Assembly (NCBI GenBank): GCA_036971715.1
Contig: JAVHJL010000008.1
Location: 2,356,001-2,420,000 of the forward strand
Length of the DNA stretch: 64,000 bases
Direction of reading: 5' to 3'
Source of the DNA: Arthrobotrys musiformis
Lineage: Eukaryota > Ascomycota > Orbiliomycetes > Orbiliales > Orbiliaceae
The stretch's first letter is position 1; each line of letters begins with the position of its first letter. A program made the translations under genes and the position numbers. This document shows, piece after piece, positions 1 to 11,363 of the stretch. The notes under the pieces are model-generated. The model saw only the letters and a program-made list of their open reading frames with translations, ran no database searches and had not been told where the DNA came from.

Positions 1-42
1 ACGGGCTTAACTGCAAATATATATATATCTTCCGATTTCAAA

Positions 43-492
43 ATGAAGTTTTTCACCATCTGTATTGCTGCTCTCTCTGCGGGAACATATGCTCTCCCCT
101 ATGCTGTCCCGGAAGATAAATCAGCTGCAACTTATCAACCCTGCAACCAATCTGGACTTTTTGCTTCATCCGCTACATGCTGTCAATTGTCTATTCTCGG
201 TGCAGCATCGCTTGGTTGCGTTCCACGTAAGCCACATAGCTCTATATCCAGCAGTGTGATAAGTAATCCAATTGGATTTATTGACAAACTATTATAGCGC
301 CCCGGAACCCGACAAGCTCAAACGACTTCAAAGCTATCTGCGGGGCAAAGACGCCCAGATGTTGCTGGTTGGATCCAGTAAGTATCCTTAGCTGAAAAGT
401 ATCTATCAATCTAGCAAAGATTCTAGACTTCTAACATTCAAAAGGTCGGTGGCATCGTCAATGCGATCTGCAACACTCCTGTTGGTTTTTAG
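43..492 (+). CDS. class II hydrophobin (copy 1)
   Basis: Small secreted amphipathic protein expected to self-assemble at hyphal or spore surfaces. Exons by splice sites and phase: 43-226, 298-377, 445-492 (103 aa). A signal peptide begins MKFFTICIAALSAG and ends near the ALP motif. All eight hydrophobin cysteines are present in the order C, CC, C, C, CC, C, and the protein ends in TPVGF. The C3-C4 loop of 11 residues (QLSILGAASLG) is the class II value. The C5-C6 loop is only 6 residues and C7-C8 is 12, against about 8-9 and 10 in well-known members. Intron positions and phases equal those of the second copy at 3394, so the two are tandem duplicates. The promoter is cut by the window edge; only a TA-rich stretch at 18-29 is visible. 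Confidence 0.88.
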
Positions 493-3247
493 ATGTATTC
501 TTCATAAATTTTGGCGGATATGGACTCAAAGCTGTATGATATTTTCCTCGATAAGGTGAATATCCCCGAGAACATGCATACGATATATGCCCTCGGTTAG
601 TGTATAAAAGCACTACCATACGATACTGAGTAAAATAGCGATCGAACCCCTTAAAACAGAATTATTGTGGCGAGAAATGTCGAAAAGAATTGATAATCTT
701 TACATCCTCTATATCTAGCCAGCCGATGCATTGGCTAGTGTTTCAGACTTGCAGCAATGCAAAGCAACGTATTGTGTGAAGCCAGAAATCTGGTAGAATA
801 TTCTAAATTATAAACCTCGGGCTCCGAAATAAAGACTCTATTAAATGTATCAGACGAGGTCGGAGAGCTTATGAAGCGGGATTCTTCGTTTGAAGGCATA
901 TTTCGAAGCTATAATAAGACGTATGGTTGTCACACGGACAAATTGCTCTTATCGAGGGGGTGGTGCATACGGCCGATAATCGAACGGAAAATAATCGGGC
1001 TAGAAGTGTCACCTATGCGTCTAGAAGCTAGAGGCACAGGTGCCGGAGCTTATGGAAAATGTATCATATTAACTATATATGCAATTCATTAGTGTTCTGT
1101 GCGATCGATCGATTATATGAGAGAAGGGATTAGGATAGATGTATACTGTGCACTAGCTGCAATTTTGGAAGTCTTGTACAAACCTAGGGGTCAAGATTAA
1201 AAGGATATATATCCGGATCTATTGGGTATTTCTTTCTTTGGGCGTCTATATATATTCTAAGAATATTGCTGGAGGACAGTACCTCTAAAATTGGCTCGAA
1301 CTCTGGATATAGTGGGTTATCGATCTTCACTCGATATTGATCAATATTAATTGGTGGTGGGCTTCGACCTGTGCATATATACTCAAGTATTCATTGGAAA
1401 TCTACAAGAACAAATCCCAACTCGTGAGATATCTAGATATATCGACATTAAATTTTTGGCATCCAGATATTGTCCCTCCACCCCTTAGTAGGTATATCAC
1501 TACCACATTTATATGATCAACATAACTGTATATTCATCTAAGCTAGGGGTTTAAATTAGGACGTTTATCATGAAGAATGCAGACTAGCTACGATAATCCC
1601 TAGGGGCTTTGATATAACAGAGTAAAAGCTGGGGTGCAACAGAACTTTTCGTCATAATAAATTATGGCTATAGATGGACCTACGTATAGGCTGGTGCATT
1701 CACCAAATTGTTTGATCAATTTCTTGAACTGTCGAAGGTCTACCCTTAATTAAGTTATCTCGTAAACAAAACGCTGCTACGATTGCCTTAAGCATAGTTA
1801 CTAAAATTTTAGTATTTAATGATTGAACTCGACGTTTATTTATCCCGAGTATCACCGTTGTAGTTTTGTTAATTATTGTATTTGATGGTTGCGAATCCAA
1901 ATCAGAGGAGAATCAAGGGTTCCACCTTGTAGGACTCAAAAAAAAAAAAAAAGGGGGGGGGGGGGCGTTGTGTGGTTTGGCAGATCATACAGAGTACGAT
2001 ATTAAGCACTCTGCGATCGATCTATCATATAGTTGTCACATATCACTTTAGTCAATCGAAATATTCGAGTTGATCATCACGGGCGCAGCTCGCGTTGCAT
2101 TAGCATGTGTTCTTTGACGGGCACAGGGCTTGGATCAACACATTTGGCCGGATTGAAGGTATGCAGGGAGGCACCCTATTTTAAGGGTGGACTGGAATTT
2201 TGTTTTGTTTCAACCAGGACGTCAATTGATCGAGGCTGGAATGCTGGAGATCGATACCTGTGATTCTGGAATTTTCGGTTTCTGGTCTCAAGCGCTAACA
2301 AATATCTCTATTGTTCAACTGGGCTTCATGAATATCATATCAGTATAGGAGATGGCCGGGGTCCGGCCAGGGCTCTAAAGATGATTGGGCGAGAAGCCCA
2401 GGGCAAGGGGCAGCAGTCGATATTGGGCTCGCGGCTCTATGGGCCCGGGGGATTGGTAGTACAGCGGCGCGTTAGGTTTCTTATGGAACGCAGAGGGGCA
2501 TCGATTGGAAATTTTAATTAACATCGGCCGATATGTTTGCGATATCGATACCAGTGCCGACACCCGACTTCACACATACCTAGTCCCGCGGACTTCATGG
2601 AGCGGCTTCCGTGAAAGTATTCGCCGTCGATACCGATTGCTCCATCGTGACATACGTCTTATACAAGGTTTGAACTTGCATTTACGCATACATGCAGAGA
2701 TATAGAGCTATAGAAATTTTTATTTAGTAATGTGTAGCGTTGGTTTCAATGGTGTTTATTCATCTCGTTGATTTGTGGAGAGATGTATATTTAGCAAGAA
2801 CATTGCATTGCTCTCTGAAGTTATACTGGTGTATCCTCCTGGGTTATTTCCTGCCTTTCCCCAACTGTAATCGCGCGTTAAACCGTTAGTTTCATTCCCC
2901 TTCTCTGGCTCAATAGGGAAATCGAAACCGCCCATCAGCATCTTAACTTTCGAACGGCCCGCGCTGAGAACTCACCCCTGCATTCCCAGCTAACAAGCGC
3001 GACGTGGAATTGGGAAATCAATACCCCCCGCCATGAATGTAACAGAATTCTAGAAAAATGTTAAGTGCAATAATTTAGTTCGATGTTCCATCTGCAGATC
3101 TGATACTATGCTGAAAACTTAGAGCTGTAGAGAGGAATTCTTCGAAACTCGATCCACCGCCGATGGAACATCATGCATGCCAGACATAGGGATTACTGAA
3201 ATATTATCGTCTAGATCTCCCAATACGCTTCACAATCAGGATTCGAT
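493..3247. other. intergenic, no gene recognised
   Basis: Only short open frames without family features occur here. The one striking element is an A15 run joined directly to a G13 run at 1938-1965. Otherwise it is AT-rich spacer between the two hydrophobin copies. Confidence 0.6.
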
Positions 3248-3255
3248 TATATAAA
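3248..3255 (+). promoter_or_regulatory. TATA box of hydrophobin copy 2
   Basis: TATATAAA followed by GG lies about 139 bp upstream of the ATG at 3394. Between them is a C/A/T-rich leader (CATTCAATTCACATC and similar), typical of a strongly expressed fungal gene. Position and leader support it; no transcript data. Confidence 0.5.
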
Positions 3256-3393
3256 GGCTTGGATATCACATAAATCTCGTCATTCAATTCACATCTCACA
3301 TCATTCAAACAGCTCTTCACAACCAATCTATATCCAAGCTAAACATCAACACTATTTTACGGTTTTACCCATAAATACCTTCTTCTTTTCAAA

Positions 3394-3838
3394 ATGAAGT
3401 TCTTCACTATCTGCGTCGCCGCCTTTTTCGCTGGAGCTTATGCTCTTCCTCATGCCGCTCCAGCAAGCAAAGGTGTACCTTATCAACCTTGTAGTCAAGC
3501 TGGGTTGTCCGACAGCAGGGGGACATGCTGTGATACAGTAGTACTTGGTGCAGCCTCACTTGGTTGCGGTCCACGTAGGTCATCTAGCCTTCCATACTTG
3601 ACAATAGGATCAGTGGAACTAATTAGCAAATTATTATAGCATCCCGAGCCCCGACTAGTGCTAAGGACTTCACAAGTATCTGCAAGGGAAAGACGCCTGT
3701 GTGCTGCTCGACGGATCCAGTAAGTGGCCATGTCCAGAATATATTTCTTTTGATTTAATCGGGATTTTAAATTCTAACTCATTGCTATAGCTCAAGGGTA
3801 CTGCTGTTTTGCTCTGTAGCGCACCTGTTGGGTTTTAG
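3394..3838 (+). CDS. class II hydrophobin (copy 2)
   Basis: Secreted surface-active protein. Exons 3394-3574, 3640-3719, 3791-3838 (102 aa). The signal peptide (MKFFTICVAAFFAGAYA) is followed by a short pro-like region and the eight-cysteine core: CSQAGLSDSRGTCC, an 11-residue loop to C4, 16 residues to C5, CKGKTPVCC, then LLCSAPVGF at the C terminus. The end resembles the ..PVG(I/F) end of cerato-ulmin-like class II hydrophobins. The last intron has two possible acceptors six bases apart (TAG at 3788-3790, AAG at 3794-3796); both keep frame and change the C7-C8 loop from 12 to 10 residues. A TATA box and long leader precede it, so this copy is probably well expressed. Confidence 0.92.
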
Positions 3839-5935
3839 AGAACCAACACAACATTGGCGCTGGCCTCGTTCCCAGACGCCACTTTGGGATATCTATTGGC
3901 ACTATACATACCCGGTTTTGAGCACATCGGTTGATCGGCCGGTACTGCTATGACAATTGGAAATCCTAGGCCGCTCAATATGATCAATAATCCACCGAAA
4001 CTAAGCTTGGTTAGCATCCCATGAGCTAGCTTGCTCTATTCGATTCCTTCTCAATATCAGTACTGCTACTTGTTTTTATTCTGTCTTTTTTGGTTTTCTG
4101 TTTATTGGCTAGAATTAAGTGCCATTTAATATTAATATAATTGCTATCTTGAAAGTTTCACCCTTTTCGACACTATAAATGTAACTAGATTTATTTGTAA
4201 TATCTTCGATCACTCCAGTCTAATGCCGACCTCGCTTCAAATTCTCACGATAGCGATGTCGTTTAAACTAGGTTCCCTTATTGCTAGCCCGATTATCTCT
4301 CCCAGCCAGTTTAACAAATATGAAGCATAATTCTGACCTTCTTGTTTGTACATTACAATTCTGCCTAGGTACGGGACTAGTGCCTAGTTCACTAGGTATT
4401 GCCACGATAACTTAGGGGCTTGGAGGAATATCAATCTCAAATATTGATATAATAGGTATCTTGATTGCAATATAATAGCTCTCGCGAGCTTAGTACTGCC
4501 TGGATATATTCATATCCCGTGTTTACTTAGTATTGATGTCGACATGAGACGTGTATTGACAATACAACCTTAGGTCAGCGCTGCATTTTGATAGTAGAAC
4601 ATTGTCTAGTCGAGCCGGAGGTGGTGTGGTGTGCCCATGCATGATGTTCAGCCGCCGAAAAAGTGGGTCCTTGGTGACCAGGGTACGCTCCAGGGTGCAT
4701 TTCCAATCCAAAATATCTTGGCCTGATCGCTTTAATTTTTCCGGACTTCGACTCATGATCTTAGCCTAACCTAACCTTTATCTTCCTGCCTAGCTCTAAA
4801 ACGTTTTATTGCGGACGCGTACTACCCTAGTGGAGCCTGTAGGGATTATTCCATCAGTTCGGTGACTGAGGGACCGAATGTGGAGTCGCAGGCTTAAGAT
4901 TCTTCTCGACGAAGGATCCTAGGAAGGTTCTTCGCAGCGCCATAGATTGTGTGATCCTGGATATGTTGAAGGATAAATATTGTCAAGGTTAGAGACAAGG
5001 TGCAATGCAATGTGGACAGGGCTTGTCGTATGGGCAGACATGGGACGGAATGTTCCGTTGAGGTACTGAATTACCCCACAGAGCGATCGATTTTCTCTAG
5101 TATAGTAGTTATTGCAGTTTCCAGTATAGGAACTACCCTAGTTCTGTTATTCGATGCTAAAGCTGGTATTTGCTCGTGACCAACTTTACTCCATGACCAT
5201 GCATAGGATGCCTATCCTGTGCTCTGTGGCCATGTGGATAGATGAAGAGTTCCTTTGGACTCAGCCAGGTGTTAAAATACATTTGAATTCCGTACTGCTT
5301 ACATCTGTACCAGTTGTACTAACCCTGTACCCAAAACTTCACGGAGGGAGAGCTCACTTTTTATCTCTACCCCGAAGTCACTAGTAACACTCTGATTTGA
5401 AGCCTGAGAATAAAGATCAAGTGGACCTGGGGCTAGTGTATGGCATGTATATAACGGAATGTATCGACATCATATCCGATCCTTGCCTGGATTCGCTCAG
5501 TGGACCTAAAAGGTAGACTATTCTGAAACAATGGGGTCGAGATATAGGGAATAGGTCGTGGTCGGTTATATCTGGGGTTTGGAATCCCCGTATAGCTTGG
5601 GAACTGTTAGACGGTATGGACTTTAGATCACAATTCTTGACTAACAACCTATCTCGTGAATCCTTTGTATATAATTATCTACCATTACAGTAGGATATTC
5701 CCTCTGGGCGTGTGTACCCTAGTACAGGAGGAGATTTTATTTATGGCATAATCGATAGCCAAAGGCTTTCGGGTGCAAAGAGGGCTTTCAAAAGATGAAT
5801 TGGTTTTGATATATTGATATATGGACATCCCAAGTTGGTCCGGGGTCGATCACTCTTTGTGCGGTCTGGGTACGAGACCGTCCGGGGCGTGAAGCACAAG
5901 TCGTGATGCCAATTACTAGTACCCATACATTGAGA
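3839..5935. other. intergenic, no gene recognised
   Basis: Short open frames only. A 60-codon minus-strand frame (3835-4017) begins with a hydrophobic, signal-peptide-like stretch but has a single cysteine and overlaps the hydrophobin 3' end, so I do not call it. Nothing else is supportable. Confidence 0.55.
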
Positions 5936-6748
5936 TCAAAGTACAATATCGACTTCCTCCCCGTCGTCGTCTATGAAAGAGTCGATCTCGCCCGCAACCA
6001 CGAAGTCTTTATTGCCGGCTTCAGCCTCCTCGATTATGAAACCGACCTCGCTTTCCCCATTTCCAACACTAGGGGAAAGGCCCTCCCCAAGAACAGCACC
6101 TTTATTGAACGCCTTTATTTTCAGCTCCGTCTTGTGGTAAAATATTTCTCGCACACGGTACGCAAACACATAGTCGCTAGCAGAGCTAAAGCTTTGTCTG
6201 CTATACCCAGCCGTTGAATGGCCAATCTCTCCACCCACTTCTGCCGGTATGCCTCCTATAGTGGCGTCTACTCCCAGAGTAATATCTGCGCCGATGTCTT
6301 TGGATTCCACGGTCGATCCACTACCGCCCCGTGCAATCTTGACGCCAGTAACCATGTAGAAATTGCTCCCCTTTCGGATATTCTTAGGTGGGGCTAGAGC
6401 GATACTAGCCTTAGCGTAATCCGGTGTCGGTTCGATCGAGTACGTATCCATTCTAGGAACAGTGTATACCCCGCCCTGAGAGCGACCCCACATCGTATAT
6501 CCACCTGCTGCGACGGGCAGCTGAGCGATCTTGGCCCAGTAGCCAATCTTAGAATGAGCGTTGCGGCCGAAGTCTATGGTCCATGATTCTTTATAGGTGC
6601 GATTGACACTGATATCTCCAGGTATAGGTAAGGGAGGGCCGATAAAGGATCCCGGGTCCTTTGGGTTTAGCCAGATGTGGCCAAGCTGGATGTTGGTATC
6701 CGGTGCATAGTCGTCATTAGGAGGTCGGAGGTACGTCTTTTTCGGCAT
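5936..6748 (-). CDS. gasdermin-like pore-forming protein (RCD-1/HET-Q1 type)
   Basis: Single-exon 270-aa protein. The N terminus has the pattern I associate with fungal gasdermin homologues: MPKKTYLRPPNDD, then IQLGHIWLNPKDP, then a polar and aromatic segment with GYWAKIAQLP. Family length is about right (HET-Q1 is about 278 aa). In this family the N-terminal part oligomerises and permeabilises the plasma membrane after a short C-terminal tail is cleaved off, causing regulated cell death. The last 43 residues here carry 14 acidic residues and one lysine, a plausible inhibitory tail. The gene downstream partner test is met: the next gene upstream on the same strand is a subtilisin-like protease, the known activating enzyme type for HET-Q1. 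A TTATAAG element on the minus strand near 6872-6879 lies about 125 bp before the ATG. The family call rests on remembered motif and context, not on a search. Confidence 0.75.
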   Translation of the reverse strand: MPKKTYLRPPNDDYAPDTNIQLGHIWLNPKDPGSFIGPPLPIPGDISVNRTYKESWTIDFGRNAHSKIGYWAKIAQLPVAAGGYTMWGRSQGGVYTVPRMDTYSIEPTPDYAKASIALAPPKNIRKGSNFYMVTGVKIARGGSGSTVESKDIGADITLGVDATIGGIPAEVGGEIGHSTAGYSRQSFSSASDYVFAYRVREIFYHKTELKIKAFNKGAVLGEGLSPSVGNGESEVGFIIEEAEAGNKDFVVAGEIDSFIDDDGEEVDIVL

Positions 6749-7426
6749 GTTAGGATACCCAAAAAAAACTGGTTACTATAGGACTAATCAACTGTCTGAA
6801 ATTTGATTGTGAGTCAAGTGTAGGTAAGTACGCGTACGTATACTTGCTTGATTGTAGTCAGGTCAATATCAGCTTATAAAGGTGTTGCGCGAGGCTTAGT
6901 GCTCAAAATTCGACAGCCTTGCATGCTGGCAACTAATCAGCGCCGGTGACATGTAACTAGCTGGGTGTACATAATTCACAACTGAGCGGGTGTTGGTCTC
7001 GTCCCCGAACCCACCCGGGTGTGTAAACTTGATTTAAATCCTCTACAGGGTTTGTACACGGGGCACTAGTGAGAATCTCAAGCTATATTACATGTGGCTG
7101 TTCCAGATGCGGAATTTATCTCGTACCCATGACCCAGAGTACCAACAGGCTACTACTAGCAATATCTTAGTCTGGGGGATTCGACACTCGCTATATTTGC
7201 TCTGTTAGATTGCTTTTCTATTTAAAGTTAGCTTCAAAGACATACATAAGGTTTCGACTCAATTGAACATTAAAATAGTGCTGCAAACACGAACTTGGAT
7301 TCGTCTTGCACCTGACCCTGCAGTGCAGTGGTCATGTATGATCATGGAGGAGTATATTAGGTTTGAGCTCACACCCGTCTCGCGTTACCAGACCATTTAT
7401 ATGTAGATTATAAGATACGTAAGCAA
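6749..7426. other. gasdermin promoter / protease 3' region
   Basis: 680 bp between the protease stop and the gasdermin ATG, both on the minus strand, so it holds the protease terminator and the gasdermin promoter. It contains a palindrome around GTACGCGTAC near 6828-6837 and a TATA-like element near 6872-6879. No coding signal. Confidence 0.5.
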
Positions 7427-10400
7427 TCATTTACTTTGCATCAAGAGGTCAATCTCTATACCATGACCTGCATATTCCAATCGATCTGGGTCGAATAGCG
7501 TCCAAGGAACAATCATTCTGCAATCGGGATTGAATTGCTGGTTGTCAACTCTGCACATAGAGTCCAGGATTTTCCTGATTCCCCCATGAGTCCATAGAAT
7601 GTCTTTGCTCGTTTTTACGTTGGCTATTCCCTTCCATTGTTGTATTGAGAATTCTAGAGCGAGGGCCGCGATGCCAGCGGCTACTGGTGTCGCGAAAGAG
7701 GACCCGGAAACATATCGGGTTTGATTTCCTGAGTTTAATTTAATCGGCCAGGCCGCTTCAATTCCCTCCCCGAGCGTCATGTAATTGTCATCCCCGTTTT
7801 GATACGTTGGTGAAGCGTTGGATCTGACGGACTGCCCGCTTGCGGACCGAATGCTTATTACCCCCGGTATTCTTGCTGGGAATGATACCTTAGTTTTGGG
7901 TATCAGGGAACCAGAGTTGGACGCTGCGGCGAATATGATTTTTTTCCTCGCATAGGCATTTCGAACTGCTTGGTCAATACTTTCATCGCTGCGCTCGAAA
8001 CCTAGTGAGAGCACTACAATGTCGACATTCCACCCTTTCGAAGAGACGGCATGTTCTAGGGCCTAATAATGATATTGTTTTAGTTAAATGCTAAGAGGGT
8101 GGGGGTTTTAAGGCTTTGTTGAAATACCTGTGCAACTATGCCGGGGGTCAGGTCGTTGAAGAGGGCTGTATCGGATATCTTTCCTACATATAGATTGACC
8201 TTGGCAACCCTCAATAAAATCTCACAAACCGCAGTACCGTGACCGACCTGGTCATCCGTGCCATGTGGAGATTGAGTCCAATCTTTCCTCTCTGTAATCT
8301 TAGAGCCATTTTCTTCAATATCCTTTGTAATCATAGGATGCAAGATGTCGATTCCAGTGTCCAGGACAGCTACTTTTACCATTTCATCAGATTCGCGTCG
8401 TCTGCATTTTAGAATTGAGTGGACGGTTTCTTTGAGCTTTTGGAGCCATTCTTTAGCCGACTCAGCACTATCAATAATTAGCTACATGCTTCGTAAATCG
8501 TCAAGGTTGTTTTTGCGAGAATTATAAACCATATGCATCCGACGTACGTTGGGGGCGCTATAAGGGCTTCTTGCGAATCGAATAGGGACCCGGGATTCGG
8601 TTTGGGCGGCTGCATAAAAGAGACTGCGATTGTCAATGTCAAAGAATGTTGGGAATTGGGTACGTGGAATCATTCAAGAGGACAAGACGCTCACCTTTCT
8701 TCCTTTCTTTTGATTGTTTAAGGCTTTGGATACTAACAGGAATCCTAGACTGTCGATTCGGTAGTAGTTTAGAGGCAGTGTCTGCGAATGCGGGCTTTCC
8801 ATTAGCCTAGGTTGTTTCAATTCACGGAGGCGCAAACCATTATTACCGCTTCTACCTCCTTGGCCAACTGCTGGCGAAGGTGTTCTTGTGCTCAGCGCCA
8901 CTGGGTTCGGAGATTCTATCGCTCTTCGGCGAACGTCTAAACTTGTCGGTCTATATTCATTTTGACGTTCAACGTCACTTTTGTTATGGTAATGAAGTTC
9001 TGGAAGCTGCTCTCCGACGTTCGAGAATTGATCTTCCCTTTCTGAGAATCGTGCCCGTTTTGGCAAAGGTCTCTTGAAAACTGGGAGGTCTTCCAAAAGT
9101 TTTGGGACAATTTTGGTCTTGATGATTCTCCTACAAATGTCCTCGCGACTTTCAGTGTTCCTGGTTATCTCCGAGCGATACTCGTACCGAAAAAAGTCGC
9201 CGAAGCGCAGGCAATACTCAACAGCGTCGAGATAGTTGGATTTTGTAGCCTCGTCAAAGCTTCGTTGATTCACCAAGAAGTCCCGTATTATCCGCCACCC
9301 ATGTTTGTCATTTGGGCCGAACCCCTCATCGTCAGTGGTTATGGGGCCATATTCAATTTCTATTAATAACCTGGCAAGTTGAGTAAATCTTTCTGGGTTA
9401 TCTTTGCAGTTATCAAGGGGTATAAAACACCGCGAATCTGAGCTATCGTGGTCCAGCCACCATGATATATACGGTGATTGCCGATTACAGTCGTCAAGAG
9501 AGTCTGAGGTGCTCAAAAAAGCCACATGGTTTCCATCCCAAGAATCCATAGGTGATGCTTGTTTGGAACCGCAAACGATCAAGAGATGAAGTGCCAATTT
9601 GGCTGCCAGTTCTCTCCGTTCTATATGTTTGAATAAACGAGGCCCTTTGAGTTTCGAAGAAGGAAGATTGAAGAAACCATCGGCCGTTATCATTTCTTTT
9701 AACTTCCGTATAGGATAGATGTTGGGATTTGTGGGGGGTAGGTCAAATGCGTCCGGGCTTTCAATAAAGGCGGCTAGTGCTTTGTCGAAAAGTAGTAAGA
9801 TACCTTCTCCACGCTCGAGTGCAACCTTCACAACTTGGCATAGTCTCTGGGCTTCGGAATTCTTGGCCTGAGTCTCACTATACATTTTATAGAGATTAGA
9901 ATACGCCTAGATCTAGCTACTAGCACCATTAACTTTTGATTGAAGTTGAAAATTTGCACATACTGATCGAATCTGCAATGGATATTATGCCATTGGGACA
10001 ATTCCGGGCAATAAACGAACCCATCCAACTCTCCCTCAACGATTTGTAAACAATCCGAGCGAAAGGCATCTGAGTCTTTAATGCTAGGGAGCTGTATCAT
10101 AACTTTGTGTCCAAGAATTGGTGGACACTTTTCGAGTTCCGTCGTCACGGTTTCAAGAATGCGGCCGACAAGCGCCCGATACTCGCGGTCGAAGAATTGT
10201 ATAAAGTTTTTAATGGGATCTTGAGTATCTCTCGATATCGATCCCATCGGCTTTCTGACAGGAAGCCTCACCTTAGGTCTTGTGTCGTCGAACGATCGCG
10301 CGCTATTGAGAGCTTGAACAACGTCCCGAACAGCTGAGCGAGCCTCTTTACCCTCTTCCAAGTTAGCTAGAACAAAAGCTGAGCGATGGGTACCTGTTGT

Positions 10401-10991
10401 CGAGTCAAAAGGCCCTTCTGATTGACACATTACTGTGATAATGTGTTCTAATCGCGGGTATAACCTTAATGGTGTAAAGTCGTGACGAGGAATTGTTCGA
10501 TAACCACTTGGCTCAAAATTTTGATTCGCGATCTTTTCGAGGAGTTGGAATAGTGTCTTTAGGCTGCTTATTATCTGAGAGTGCAATGGTTCGGTGACCG
10601 AGTTTATAACGTTTTTTGAATTGTCCGTTAGGATAATTCTCATAAAGTTTGTCTCAAAGAATTGACGGTGGTCCTCCAGTTGGCGAGCCTGGAAGCCGAT
10701 TCTCGAAAGCCCCGCATTGTGGGAATTTCTTTTAAAGTCTTCTTTTACCGGGCGAAATTGATGCCGATTTTCGTAAAGGGCCCTTAGTAATTCTGCGAGG
10801 TGGTAGCGAACGCCAATCCCCATTGTGTTAGGCCGGTCGAGCTGGCTGCTAGCGCTCTTAAGCTTCCCACCCCAAGCTAGAATTCGAGGAAGCGAGCATA
10901 TATCGCGAACAAAACCATAGGAGAAGTAACATATACAGTCAGCCTTGAGTATTAGCCCCACATTTGATTTATGGTGGGTGCAGGCTTCCAT
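7427..10991 (-). CDS. subtilisin-like (S8) serine protease with long N-terminal region, HET-Q2 type
   Basis: Predicted 1087 aa from five exons: 10991-9934, 9877-8738, 8623-8548, 8481-8128, 8062-7427; every junction keeps phase. The peptidase S8 domain is C-terminal with all catalytic residues: Asp799 in AVLDTGID, His839 in VGHGTAV, oxyanion Asn925 in AAASNSG, Ser998 in SGSSFATPVAAG, so it should be active. There is no signal peptide, which fits a cytosolic regulatory protease. The first ~750 residues are helix-rich and contain FTQLARLLIEIEYGP, recalling the end of the DUF7580-type region seen in fungal NLR-like and protease genes; I am not certain. An apparent in-frame TAG before the catalytic domain (8482-8484) is removed by a 66-bp intron (8482-8547) with a GTACGT donor. 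The start MEACTHH is my choice; an in-frame ATG lies nine codons upstream (11018). It is directly followed by the gasdermin gene, its likely substrate. Confidence 0.82.
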
Positions 10992-11363
10992 AGTGATATC
11001 GAAGGAGTCGATGTGCATATGTGAGGTTTGCTACCCGCATATCTCACGTAAATGCTGCCTGCACAACTACCCCGCTCCGGCGATTGCGGGATCCTAATAT
11101 TATATACAGATCCATCGAGGTATATATTACAACCCTTCAAAATTCCAGTTCTTAGAATTAGTTTGCTAACCATAGTCCGTGGCCACAATCTAATGCCTCA
11201 AACCAGCGCCTAAGTGCATCTATATATCTATCGATCTCTCAGCCACTACACTGGGTGTAGTATTCTCGGCAATGTATGGTCGTTCTTTCCACTCCTAGTT
11301 AACGCTTTAGCTATTGAGATCAACATATATATATATACCAAATTGACATCAAAATAAAATCCA
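10992..11363. promoter_or_regulatory. divergent promoter between protease and zinc-finger gene
   Basis: About 370 bp separate the start codons of two divergently transcribed genes, the HET-Q2-like protease (minus) and the AcuF-type zinc-finger gene (plus). A TATATATATATA stretch at 11325-11336 lies just before the plus-strand ATG at 11364. The arrangement would allow shared regulation; that is inference. Confidence 0.45.

Noticed and set aside
3835..4017. Minus-strand 60-codon frame with a signal-peptide-like start
   Set aside because: Only one cysteine, overlaps the hydrophobin 3' end, no promoter or splice support; likely chance.
8482..8484. In-frame TAG just before the catalytic domain of the subtilisin-like protease, as if the gene were broken
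   Set aside because: A 66-bp phase-0 intron (8482-8547) with a GTACGT donor and an acceptor ending in this TAG removes it; the frame continues into AVLDTGID.
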